This document shows, piece after piece, positions 1 through 10,440 of a DNA stretch of 64,000 nucleotides. A program made the position numbers and the translations under genes. The stretch comes from Stomorhina lunata (taxonomy: Eukaryota; Arthropoda; Insecta; Diptera; Rhiniidae), in contig OW121740.1 in NCBI GenBank assembly GCA_933228675.1, positions 160,142,486-160,206,485 of the forward strand. Direction: 5' to 3'. The notes beneath the pieces are model-generated. The model was not told where the DNA came from and made no database searches. It was given only the letters and a program-made list of their open reading frames with translations. Position 1 is the first letter of the stretch; each line of letters begins with the position of its first letter.

Positions 1-1300
1 TCTGAGTAAAATATGTTTTGCTGAGTGAAAAACTTTATTTTGAGTGTAAATCATTAGTCTGAGTATATTATGTTGTTTTGCGTGCAAGACGGTAGTTTGA
101 GTGCAAGATATTATTTTGAGTTGTTTTTGAGTGTCTAAGTATAAGAAGGTTTTTTAAATGTAAAACGTTAGTCTGAGTGCAAGATATCATGCTGAGTGCG
201 AGGGTTCAAGTTGTTTGTTTGAGCGTTAGACGTTAGATTTAGGCTAGATGTAAGATGTTACCGTAGGACGTTATTCCGAGTGTAAGATATGAGTTGGAGT
301 AAAATTATGAGTGTTTGTAAGTAAAGGATAGTGAAGGGCGAAAATCGAGCCTAAAATTAAGTTTTTATGTGCAATTTTACTGCGGGATATCTGTATGAGT
401 GTAAGAAGCGAACAGGAGATGTTAGTATTTTGAGTGAATGTTTGAGTGTTACAAATTTATTGCTTCAAAATAACCCTTATTGGAAAATTCAAGTGGAGCC
501 AAAAAAATTGTTGAAAATTTGGAGCGTAAGATGTTAGTGTTAGACTTTAGTCTGAGTGTAAGAAATTAGTCAAAGTAAACGGAGTGAAGGACTTTGTTTT
601 TAAGCCTTAAATATAGTTTGAGTGTAAAATGTAACTGTGAGATATTTGTCTGAGTGTAAGAAGTGAAAGGGAGGCATTGATATTTTAAGTGGAAGTTTGA
701 GTGTTAAACATTTCCCTAATTTTAAAATTTGTAGAACAATTTTGAGTGTAAAATGGTAACAAAATTAAGTGTAAGATATTAGTGTCAAATGTTAGCCTAA
801 GTATATAGTAAGAGTAATACTATGGATGTGAGTGTGTAAAGTTTATTCTAATAACTAAAACGGCAGACGATTGAGTAAAATGTATATGTGTTTTGTTATT
901 GTAACAAAACAATATACGTATAAATTTCACTCAATCGTCCGTCGCTTGAGTTATATAAGCCCCACATAAGTGAAAGAGATTGTAGGGTAGTAGTTTAAGC
1001 CCACAAATATCGTTTGAATGTAAAATTTTACTGTGAATTGTTGATCTGAGTGTATGTAGTTAATAAAAGACCTTAGTATTTTAGTTTGAGTGGAAGTTTG
1101 AGTGCAATGTTTTTTTTCTTAAAATTCCGTTTTTTGAAAAATTTACAAAGTAATTTAGCGTGAAATAAAAAAATGGCAACAACAATATCAAAAGAAGAGA
1201 ATGAAATACCTTAGTAATTTGAGTGGAAGTTTAAGTGCTAAAATGATTTTTCCATTTATTGCAAAATTCGAAAAGTAATTTTGGGTGGTTTCAAAAAAAT
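1..1300. repeat. Degenerate tandem repeat of a TGAGTGTAAGA-like motif
   Basis: The motif TGAGTGTAAGA followed by variants of TGTTAGT recurs dozens of times (for example near 40, 110, 170, 540, 610, 650, 760 and 1080) with irregular spacing. A longer sub-repeat carrying 'TTTGAGTGTAAAATG', 'CTGTGAGATATTTGTCTGAG' and 'AAGTGAAAGGGAGG' is seen around 370-450, 600-700 and 1000-1090. No reading frame runs through it. It looks like an old, decayed minisatellite that begins before the window. It is not obviously related to the 28-31-bp satellites further right. Confidence 0.6.
861..944. repeat. Imperfect 84-bp palindrome
   Basis: The left arm CGGCAGACGATTGAGT is mirrored by the right arm ACTCAATCGTCCGTCG (two mismatches). 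The arms continue inward through TGTTTTGTTA / TAACAAAACA to a very small loop near 899-901. It could be a tiny foldback or MITE relic inside the degenerate repeat. No clear target duplication was recognised. Confidence 0.6.
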
Positions 1301-2132
1301 GGCAAAACAATAACAAAATCTTCATTCAATATTCCAATTTTTATTGTAAGTACATCACCTGCGAAACTCCCATGAAGATTAACTTAATATATTTTTAGTG
1401 CCATATAATTTTGCAAGCACATTTATTAAGTTGCACTGAACAAATACAATAAACTAACATCAAATAAATCACCCTGTATTAATTTTTTTTATAATATAAA
1501 ATTTATATTATAAAGAGATTGCACATACTTTACGCTGACGTCGTCGACATTTGTTGAATTTTTATTATACAAATTATTTACGCGTTTATTTAGCTGCTTA
1601 TTTATATTTATATAATACCATAATAAAGTACAAATTGTATTTCTGTTCAAATAAATTCACTAAATTGTATGCGAAATGTGAAGCAGAGTGGCCGAATATA
1701 ATGAAATTGAAATTGTAAGAAATTTGTAGAGCAAAGAAATATTTTTTTAATTTATGCTAATTTTTTAAAATGGTTTTAATTATGATTTGCTTACTTTTTC
1801 TTATGAAGTTTTAATCGAATTATTTTAATCGTTGGCAACCCTTGATTTTATAGCACTTAATTTTTTCGTTGATTTTTTCCTTTTCTCTAAAATAAACCTA
1901 AAACTATCATAAAAGTTATAATAATAACGATAATAATAATTTGACATGCATGTATTTCATATAAATTTAGTTGGTTTTTATATTAAAGGCTCCCTTTAAG
2001 CAAGCAAAACTTTTGGCAACGACTGGAACAAACCGAATTACTAATAATTTATGAAAAAAAGAACTTTTTTGTAATTCGCTAACTAAAATTTTTAAATTTT
2101 TAACCGGGTTCAAATCCTACCAAGACCAGACA
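1301..2132. other. AT-rich stretch without recognised gene; one B-box relic
   Basis: Unique-looking AT-rich sequence with no credible open frame. At 2107-2117 there is an exact RNA polymerase III B-box type motif, GGTTCAAATCC, in the context CCGGGTTCAAATCCTACCAA. That resembles the 3' half of a tRNA or tRNA-derived SINE, and similar wording recurs in reverse at 45967-45977. I see no A box at the expected distance, so this is at most a relic. Confidence 0.4.
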
Positions 2133-2916
2133 CTTTTTATACCCTTCACTACCTTAGGTGGAAAGGGTATTATAAGTTTGTGATGATGTTTGTAACGCAT
2201 AGAAATATTTGTCTTAGACCCACCAATACCAATAGACTTAGAATCACTTTCTGAGTCGATTTAGCGATGTCCGTCCGTCCGTCTGGCTGGACCCCCATGT
2301 AAACCTTGTAATCAAACTACAGGTCGCAATTCTAAAGATAATTTGATGAAATTTGGCACAGATAATTTTTTTGATAATGGGACCTATTGATATTGGTCAA
2401 AATCGGTCCATTATTTATGGTACCTCCCATAGGTCCCACTTCCCGGAATTGCTGTATTGGCCAAAAATATCAATATTTTTTCATGAAATTTGAAACAGAT
2501 ACTGCTTATGTAAACTTAAATCACTGTACCAAATTTTGTTGAAATCGGTTCACATTTGACCATAGCTCCCATACAAACTCTTCTTCAAAAACGCACTAAA
2601 TGAGACAAAAAATCACTAAAACTCTCGTAAATCTAAAGATAATAGAAATTTTGAGTTTATTTTTTGCATACATAATTTTTGTAACAACTGTAATCAATTT
2701 GCCAAATTTCGAGATAATCGGTCCACATTTGACCCTAGCTCTCATATAAGTCCAAATGACGGAAACAGGTTGAATATATACGTTTTGAGAAAATGTTTGT
2801 ATGATGGCAAAATTTAGCAAATATTTGTCTTTATACAGGAAAAATAACACCTTTGACCTTAGTGGTGAAGGGTATCGTATGGTCGGCTTGACCGACTATA
2901 GCGCTTTCTTACTTGT
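2133..2916. mobile_element. Dispersed fly repeat with hairpin-like ends
   Basis: The block opens with TTTTTATACCCTTCACTACC and an immediate inverted partner (GGTGGAAAGGGTAT). It closes with ACCTTAGTGGTGAAGGGTAT and the tail GACTATAGCGCTTTCTTACT. Inside are GATGTCCGTCCGTCCGTCTG and several 'AAATCGGTCCA' type phrases. From general familiarity this resembles a very common non-coding dispersed repeat of calyptrate flies, but I cannot assign a family. An open frame of 84 codons on the minus strand (2596-2850) has no recognisable features and is taken as chance. Confidence 0.6.
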
Positions 2917-3059
2917 TTGTATTAAATAAGTTTTTTAAGTGACTTAAATTGATTATGAGTGTGAAGTTAAATTAGAAATTTAAAACCCTAGACACAAACC
3001 AATGTTTTAAACAGAACTATGTTATGTAGTTAACATAGCTCTGTTAAGAACCAAAAAAT

Positions 3060-3690
3060 AAAGGGAATAGATATGGAATTCGAAATCCTAGTGAACCAGG
3101 CAACGTGGGCGGACAAATGGGATATTAAATTGTAGCTAAGGATGTTATCTATAGGTACCCATAGTTAGAATCTATAAAAGGGTAAGTTAATAAGAGCTAT
3201 TAACAGTTGTCCAAAATATCAAATGTGATGTTATGCTAAGGGTGGATTGCAGATTCCCAGTAAACAAGAAAACGTGGGCGGAAAAATGCGGCTTATAGCT
3301 AAGGATGTTTCCTATAAGCACCTGTAGTCAGAACCTCTAACAGAGTAAGTTGGAGTTAATAATATTTTTTTCAAAAAATTTCAAATGTGAGATTGTACTA
3401 AGGGAGGATTCCAGATTTCCAGGAAACAAGGCAACGTGGGCGGACAAATGAGGTATCGGTGAGTAGCAGAAAATGTTTTCTATAGGGCTCTATGGTCAGA
3501 ATATCTAAAAAAGCGAGTTTGTAGGAGTTATTGAGATTTTTCAAAAATTTCATATGTGGGACTATGTTAAGGGAGGATTACAGATTCCTTAGAAACAAAG
3601 CAACGTGGGCGGACAAATGAGGTGCCGAGAAGTAGCTGAGAATGTTTTCTATAGGGCTCCATAGTATACCAGAGATTGAAATCCAATCGT
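3060..3690. repeat. Minisatellite of about 162-169 bp, four copies
   Basis: The phrase AACGTGGGCGGA recurs at 3102, 3271, 3433 and 3602, so the spacing is 169, 162 and 169 bp. Each unit also carries TTTTCTATAGGGCTC or a variant, 'AAATGTGA', and 'AAGGGAGGATT' before the GTGGGCGG phrase. The copies have diverged by many substitutions. No open frame spans the units. Confidence 0.8.
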
Positions 3691-3699
3691 AATAACAAA

Positions 3700-3840
3700 T
3701 TTGTCAAAAATCTCATTTGACCTCAGTTGTGTAGTATAAAATAGGGTCGGTCTCAAATTTGTGGACTATCACATTTGACCTCAGTTGTGTAGTGTAAAAT
3801 ATGGTCGGTCTCGATCGGCTATAATACTTTCCTACTAGTG
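3700..3840. mobile_element. 3' fragment of the 2133-2916 type repeat, internally duplicated
   Basis: CATTTGACCTCAGTTGTGTA followed by a GGTCGGTCTC phrase occurs twice, 58 bp apart (from about 3714 and 3772). It ends in GATCGGCTATAATACTTTCC. This matches the right end of the repeat at 2133-2916 (TTTGACCTTAGTGG ... GGTCGGCTTGACCGACTATA), so it is a truncated and locally duplicated copy. Confidence 0.6.
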
Positions 3841-4255
3841 TTTCTACTTGCATTTGTAGAAGAGAAAACTATTATATAATTTTACATATAGGCAAATCCG
3901 ATACATTTGTACGGATTTTGTTGTACTTAAATGAATCCCATAGTCGTTTTACACGAGATATCTTTGCACGGATTTCAGAGAATATTAGCCCATCGATTGT
4001 GCTATCGAATGGCATTTCTTAATTTACATACTTCTTTTGGATGAAAAAGATATTCGCTTTTAAAGTGCTGTGACGGACGCTACAAAAAATTTCATCTCCT
4101 TCCTTTTCATGCTCGCGGATAAAATACGATTTTTGGGCACAATCAAATTGCAAAAGCATCAAATTTGCCCCACTGTATATTTTTGCTATATCGTCTAAAG
4201 TAATAGGCATAGAAACAAAATTTAAATTATGTTTTGAATAGCTGTTAAAATAAGC
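3841..4255. other. No recognised gene
   Basis: Moderately AT-rich sequence. The only open frame (63 codons, minus strand, 4019-4210) has a plausible amino-acid mix but no motif I recognise and no supporting signals, so I do not call a gene. It could be a scrap of transposon coding sequence. Confidence 0.3.
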
Positions 4256-4640
4256 GGACAGGTGTTTGGTACTTTTTTCAATCTATGCCCGATATAGGGT
4301 AAAAAAGGGTGAAAAAAAGTTTTATTTGTATCATTTTTAAGCCACTCTTATCTTTTGTACCAAACAGTATATAAAAGAATTTTGTAATGCAATCAATAAA
4401 TGTAAGAGAAATATTGAACACGTATTTGGTATTTTTTGATTTCGGGGGCCAAAATGGTTAAAAAAGGGATAAAATGTTAACTTAACTCCTCATGAAGTAA
4501 TATGAATAACAAAATGTTAACTGCGTTTTTATAAAAAGTACCGAATTCAATTGGTACCAAGTACCAAATATGCATATGTAACTTTTTAGAAATTAGGGGA
4601 TAAAAGGGAAAAAATTGGTAAAGTTATAACTTTTAAACAA
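4256..4640. repeat. Degenerate tandem repeat, about 140-160 bp
   Basis: Three loose copies of a block with a TTTGGTAC or GTACCAAAT phrase followed by an AAAAAAGGGATAAAA or GGGTAAAAAAGGG phrase, starting near 4262, 4422 and 4558. Divergence is high and the unit borders are uncertain. Confidence 0.45.
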
Positions 4641-4669
4641 ATGAATGTTTTTCTGTCTGTATGTCCTTT

Positions 4670-5105
4670 ATAGAATAGTAAACTATGCATTTAATCATTT
4701 TATACTCATGCAATTATCTTTAGCTAAAGTTGTTGCGCATGTGGCGATGAAGGTTTTTAAGTTGTATCACCATCCAACAGGTGGCGCCACTGGTAATTAC
4801 TCAAAATGAATTAAATCGTATACTGTGCATTTGATCATGCTATGATCTTTAGCGAAGTTGTTGCAAATAAGCCGGCGAAGGTTTCTTAGTAGGGTATGAA
4901 AAATTTCCGATAGGTGACGCCACTGAAAATTACTCATAAAGATTTAAATCGTAAACTGTACATTTTATCAAGCTATGATCTTTAGCAAAGTTCTTGCCCA
5001 TTAGTCGACGGAGGTTTCTTAGTCGGTATGACCAATTTCCAAAATTATTCATATTAAACTATGCATTTGATCATGTGCTGATAGCTAGGCTCGGTCGCCC
5101 AGGTA
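4670..5105. repeat. Tandem repeat of about 103-140 bp, 3.3 copies
   Basis: The phrase ACTGTGCATTTGATCATG and its variants recur at about 4681, 4821, 4954 and 5057. Each is followed by ATGATCTTTAGC, AAGTTGTTGC, CGAAGGTTTCTTAGT and GGTGACGCCACTG. Spacing is 140, 133 and 103 bp. Copies are well diverged and the last is truncated. Confidence 0.75.
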
Positions 5106-7302
5106 CTTAAATTTTATCTCAGAAAAATGCAAATTGTTTGAAGAGTAGTAAACAAATGCAATTTAAATATTTGGAAGCTTAATATTTTTTGACATTTTTA
5201 AAATTAAATAAAAAAGTAACGATAAAGAATATTGAAACTGTTTTATATTCCTCTGATTCCTTAAAGGCTTAAGAATTTAAGTACATTAAAATTTTTTCGT
5301 TTCAATTTATCGAGAGGTTAAAATTTTGAAAATTGTCTAAAATGCCGAAAAAAATATCATCTCAGACAAATCTAAAAATTTGCTTATGTATATCCCCTTT
5401 CTTTGCTTCTTTTAAATTAGTACTAATCGTTTTACTTAATTTTCATAATTTCATAAATAATTCACGACCATTTAGTTTACAGTTTATTACTTTAGATTGC
5501 GTTTTCTTCATTCTACATTTACATAAATGTTGCAATCATTTAAGTGTTTTTTATGAGCTGTAAACGCTTTAGGACACACCCTATACTTGACACTTTAAGC
5601 GAGGGATGGTAGTAGTAATTAGTCTGCTTTTATTTATTTAATAGTATTAATTTGTAAGTTAACATTTTTTTTCATAATAGCATTCATGCGTTAAGGAAAT
5701 GTGTTAACGAAACTTCAATGTTAAATACTTCAAAGCTACTAAAAAGGACCTTGATTATAAGTTACAAGGGCTGAAAATAATATGTTAAAATATCATTAAG
5801 ATTTAGTCAGGGGATTGGGAAAACTTATGCATTTAAATAAGTTATACGTGATTTAATTAAGTGGTTCGGGAACTTTAGTATCAAAAGCATTTTAATTTTT
5901 TTTTTTTCAAATCACTAGTGGGCGTGTGAATTTTTAATTACTTTTAAATTAATTTCTTTTTTTTTTAGTTTTCTATTTGAGGTCATGAACTTTTTTAATT
6001 CAAACGATAAATATTTGAACAACTATAATGGTTTTGTCATTTACAATATAATTTTATTGTAGTTTATCGCTAAATGAGAAACTAATCTTTCAACATAAAC
6101 GACCTTTCCGCTAAACGGTTGCCAGAAAACTCCCCTAATTGGTTTGAAATTATTATTATTTTACAGCAACAAACAAAATTTTGTTACGCTCTTAAATTCA
6201 CATAACAATTAGTTTTCGAATCAAAAATTCAAATGCATGTACGATAAAAGATACGGGTATAAAAGATACTAGATACGACAAATTAACTTGTTGTTGAGGC
6301 AACTTGAAACTTTTTTGTTTTTTTGCGAAAACATTTAAGGTTTTTCATTATCTTTCATAAAATCTACTTTACGGTATTTATTTACCATACCTTCCATACC
6401 TTCATAGTTAATGACATTTTAAATAGTAGTTCTTATAAATTTTTAACTACAGCCATAACTACACAATGTTAATGGCAATTTAAACTGACTTTAAACCTCT
6501 TTTCTCTACTTATGTTAAGGTTCTTTAAAAGTCTCTTAGAGAAAATTATCACATGTTTAGCAAAGAATCTTTTGAAACTTTTTCAACTAATTTTCCTTTC
6601 AAAAGACCCCTCCAGGAGTAGTCCTTATGGCAGACTTCTAATGTCCAACTAACTATTATTTTTTTGACTAAGTTTTTAGCAAAAACTGGTCAACCTTCTG
6701 GCTTTTAAAGTTAAATTAAAATAAATTTTTATGGCAAAAACTATACATAGAACAAATATGAAAATGAAAGCAAACATACGCCCCCTACCAACCAATCAAC
6801 CGACCAACCGAACGACCATACAACCAAAAAAGAAAAACTAAAGGAACAAACCAACTAACGACCAAACATTTTATTTACAAAAGAATTGGCCTTCAATATT
6901 TTTTGTTGTCGTTGGTGAAAAATGGTAAGAGAAGCAGGCAACAATAATGACAACAACAACAACATACTTTTGCCAACAACAACAACAACATTTAAATATG
7001 TTAGTAACAATACATTCGAGTAAAAAAGTTTGACTCGTTAGGGCACTTGTTAAATTGAATGCATAACAACTAAATTCTTTAACCCACATGACCAGAGGTC
7101 ATAAACACAGCCAGTTCTAGGTAATAAACTATCCCACGACCACGAATTTGTCTTTTTTTTAAATTAATGTATTGGACTCTTTGTATGAACCATACATTGT
7201 GATGGAACTAGGGAAAGGTTTGTGGTAAAGAGAATAAACGGAGAAGTGTGGTTATTCGATTTGAACATTTCGATATTATAAATATCGGATGGTTGAATTT
7301 CA
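5106..7302. other. AT-rich intergenic/intronic stretch, no recognised gene
   Basis: Open frames here (76 codons at 5333-5563 on the plus strand, 72 codons at 6871-7089 on the minus strand) are low-complexity and lack recognisable domains. The second is an ACA/TGT microsatellite translated. The stretch also holds ACC/CAAC-rich simple sequence at 6781-6870. I see no RNA gene or promoter. Confidence 0.4.
6950..6993. repeat. ACA trinucleotide microsatellite
   Basis: Interrupted (ACA)n or (CAA)n runs at 6950-6964 and 6976-6990. It produces the poly-Val/Cys minus-strand reading frame seen here, which is therefore not a gene. Confidence 0.85.
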
Positions 7303-8570
7303 AGGGCCGATGTTGATTTTGAATAAAACACAAACTATTTAGGAAATTATTTTAATTTTTTTTTATTATGATGTATTAATATTACTCAATTATGCATGAA
7401 ATAAAATATCGGCCAAATGGGCGTCGCGACCACGGCGGCACACCTCCATCTGATGGTCCAAATTTTCGATGACCCTGAGGCATAATGGAGGTTCTATGCC
7501 GTTAATGTGCCGAATTATCCCATCCTTTAGCTCTTGAATTGTTGCCGGCTTATCGACGTACACCTTTTCTTTCAAATAACCCCAAAGAAAAAAGTCGAAC
7601 GATATCAAATCACATGATCTTGGCGGCCAATTGACATCGCCATTACGTGAGATAACATGGCCATTGAATTTGTTGCGCAAAAGAGCCATTGTTACGTTAG
7701 CTGTGTGGCAAGTGGCACCGTCCTGCTGAAACTACATATCGTCCACATCCATATCTTCCAATACGGGTCATAAAAATTTCGTTATCATGTCACGATAGCG
7801 AACACCATTCACAGTAACTGCCTGACCGGCCTCATTTTGGAAAAAATACTGCCCGATGATGCCGCCAGCCCATAAACCGCACCAAACAGTCACTCTTTGT
7901 GGGTGCATTGGTTTTTCGACAATCACTCTTGGATTCTCATTCGCCCCAACGCGGCAATTCTGTTTATTGACGAATCCAATGAGGTGAAAATGTGCCTCAT
8001 AACTGAAGATGATTTTCTTCGAAAATTGATCATCCACTATTGCCATTTCTTGCCACCATTCTGTCCATTCACGACGTTTGGAATGCTCAAGAGGCTTTAG
8101 TTCTTGAGCCAATTGCACCTTGTAAGCGTATAAGTGCAAGTCTTTATGCATAATGTTCATCAACGACGAGCGTGAGAGGTGCAATTGTTGGGCACGACGA
8201 CGAGTTAAGGTGGACGGCTCTTCAGCCACACTATCGCAAACAGCAGCAATATTTTCTGCAGTACGAGCTATACGAGCATGCACTGGTGTTCTCACATCTT
8301 CTACAGACCCGGCTTGCTCGAATTTTTCCACGATTGTTGCGATTGTACGCACATTTGGACGATCAAATTGACCAAAAAAATCACGAAGTGCACGATATGC
8401 ATTTTGATTTGAACGCCCATTTTCATAATAAGTCTGGATAACTTTAACACGTTGTTGGATTGTGTATCTCTCCATGGTTTAAATTGGGTAAGTCTGAAAT
8501 AGAGAAATGTCAAATAAAATTCGGAAAAAAACTTGGCGTTTAGGTGTGGTTCACATTCAACATCGTCCCT
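7303..8570 (-). mobile_element. Mariner-type (Tc1/mariner, DD41D spacing) element, inactive
   Basis: A 1268-bp element on the minus strand. The ends are inverted copies: AGGGCCGATGTTGATTTTGA at 7303 and, reading the minus strand from 8570, AGGGACGATGTTGAATGTGA. A TA dinucleotide follows the right end (8571-8572). The left flank is CA, probably a mutated TA duplication. The interior is one transposase frame with two stops (see 7390-8475). Size, TIRs and TA target fit the Tc1/mariner superfamily. The 41-residue spacing between the second and third catalytic Asp points to the DD41D ('rosa'-like) group, an assignment made from spacing and not from alignment. Confidence 0.88.
7390..8475 (-). pseudogene. 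Mariner-like transposase pseudogene
   Basis: The frame is 362 codons including the terminal stop, starting at the ATG at 8475, a normal length for this family. It carries two in-frame stops: TGA at 7768-7770 and TAG at 7732-7734, the latter where related proteins carry Trp before QQDGATCH. Residues 1-60 form the N-terminal helix-turn-helix type region (RVKVIQTYYENG, FGQFDRPNVRTI). The catalytic core begins with FSYEAHFHL, where Tyr 159 stands in place of the expected first Asp (codon 7999-8001, one base change GAT to TAT). The second Asp is present in QQDGATCH and the third in DLISFDFFLWGY. There are no frameshifts. With the stops and the lost Asp it cannot encode an active enzyme, although its low decay suggests fairly recent activity of the family. 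Confidence 0.9.
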
Positions 8571-9213
8571 TACAATTTAACCACCCTTTAGAAGGGAAGA
8601 CTAATGCAGAAATAGGTTCGACAGTCGTGCTGTATAGAGCTTTCTCTATAGTACAATCCATTGTAAAATCTCTTAAAAAGGGATGAGCTCTTGTAGAGTA
8701 GCGTGGGCTGCAAAGTATTGTAAGAGTTTCAGGAACACTATCCATAATTTTGTTCATACACGTACTATTATTGAAGCGATAGAGCAATGACGTACAACTC
8801 CTATTGCGACAATGCTCCTGTGAGTCAATAGAGTTGGCTACTCTAATATCACCGATAAGTAACTTAACTCCCTCTTGCACCCGATCGAGAAGTTCCGAAA
8901 TAGACTTTGAAGCATCGGCCCATACATGAGAGTTGCATTCCATTATCTTTTGAATATAGGTGGTATAAATAATAAGGAGATCAGTTGGAATACAACATGT
9001 CTTGCATCTCTTTAGAAAGCCAAGTTTAGTCCAAAGGACATCACACTTAATTTTTCTGCTTAGGACATCAAAAATTTTTGATTCCCATAATACAGACGAA
9101 GCATCATAATCCATCACGAGTTTATATCTTAACCACGGGTCGGCCCAAAGAAAACAGAACAAAAAAATAGTCTTAGAGTTGCCGTTTTTTATACTTTTAA
9201 CTAAAATAGGCAT
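8571..9213 (-). pseudogene. LINE reverse transcriptase, C-terminal fragment
   Basis: About 214 codons stay open on the minus strand up to the mariner end. Recognisable phrases of the region after the RT domain in insect non-LTR retrotransposons are KLGFLKRCKTC, PTDLLIIYTTYIQKIMECNS, HVWADASKSISELLDRVQEG and RAHPFLRDF. The catalytic part (YADD) and endonuclease are absent. The frame stops at the mariner terminus at 8570, so the mariner either inserted into this LINE or marks its edge. The stretch upstream of residue 40 is unlike the family and may be foreign. The clade (jockey/CR1-like) cannot be fixed from this piece. Confidence 0.8.
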
Positions 9214-9238
9214 TTTTTCAATGTGTAGTTTAAAAAAA

Positions 9239-10440
9239 AGTTATCCATTTTTTAAAATCTTTTTATCAAAAATTTTTCTATAGAAATTTTTTTTTATCAA
9301 AAACTTTTTATCAAAAAATTTTTGATAGAAAATTTTTTAACAAAAAATTTTTTTTATCAAAAATTTGTTTATCAAATTTTTTTCTATAGAAAATTTTTCT
9401 ATAGTTCTAATAAAAAATTGCTATAGAAAAAAAATTTTCTATATTTTTTTATCAACAATTTTTCTATATTTTTTTTTATCAAAAATTTTTTTATGAAAAA
9501 TTTTTCTATAGAAAATTTTTTTTATCAAATTTTTATCAATTTTTTATAGAAAAAAATTTCTATCGAAAAATTTTTGGAAGAAAATATTCTATAGAAAAAT
9601 TTTTGGAAGAAAATTTTCTATAGAAAAATTTTTGATAAAAAAATTTTCTATAAAAAAATTTTTGATAAAAAAAATTTTCTATAAAAAAAATTTGATAAAA
9701 AAATATAGAAAAATTGTTGATAAAAAATATAGAAAATTTTTTTTTCTATAGCAATTTTTTATTAAAAATTTTTCTATATTTTTTTATCAAAAATTTTTCT
9801 ATATTTATTTCTCAAATTTTTTTCTATAAAAAATTTTTTTTCTCAAAAATTTTTTTATCAAAGATTTTTTATAGAAAATTTTCTTACAAAAATTTTTCTA
9901 TAGAAATTTTTTTTTATCAAAAATGTTTCTATAGAAATTTTTTGTATCAAAAATTTTTTTATAGAAAATCTTTTTATCAAAAATTTTTCTATAGAAAATT
10001 TTCTTACAAAAATGTTTCTATAGAAATTTTTTTTTATCAAAAATTTTTCTATAGAAATTTTTTTTATCAAAAATTTTTCTATGGAACATTTTTGTTAACA
10101 AAATTATTTCTATAGAAAATTTTTTTATCAAAAAATTTTTTGTATTTTTTTTAATAATTTTTTTTCTATAAAATTTTTTTTTATCAAAAAGTTTTTTTAC
10201 AAAAATTTTTCTATAGAAAAATTTTTTGTCTCAAAAATTTATCTATATAAATTTTTTGTCTCAAAAATTTATCTATATAAATTTTTTTTATGAAAAAATT
10301 TTCTATCGAAATTTTTTTATCAAAAATTTTTCTATGGAAAATTTTTTATCAAAAATTTTTCTATAGAAAATTTTTTATCAAAAAATTTTCAATGAAGATT
10401 TTTTTAACAAAAATTTGTCTATCGATTTTTTTGGACCGAA
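9239..10440. repeat. AT-rich satellite, TATCAAAAATTTTTCTATAGAA type, ~29 bp
   Basis: A loose array of roughly 29-30-bp units built from TTTTTATCAAAAA and TTTTTCTATAGAAA. Orientation flips inside the array: about 9540-9760 reads TTCTATAGAAAAA then TTTTTGATAAAAA, the reverse complement of the flanking parts. The open frames on both strands (9714-10115 plus, 9858-10070 minus) are simply this repeat translated and rich in F, Y, K, I and S. It shares the CTATAG core with the other satellites in the window. Confidence 0.85.

Noticed and set aside
5333..5563. 76-codon plus-strand frame
   Set aside because: AT-driven composition, no domain, no promoter or splice context.
8153..8441. Overlapping plus-strand frames of 67-89 codons across 7897-8441
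   Set aside because: Antisense shadows of the mariner transposase.
9714..10115. 133-codon plus-strand frame rich in F, Y, K, I and S, with similar frames at 9858-10070, 17306-17491, 21880-22080, 28774-28962, 32693-32875, 36729-36932, 47078-47266, 54671-55064 and 60941-61129
   Set aside because: Each is a direct translation of a tandem array, with a periodic peptide matching the DNA period. No conserved domain or start signal.
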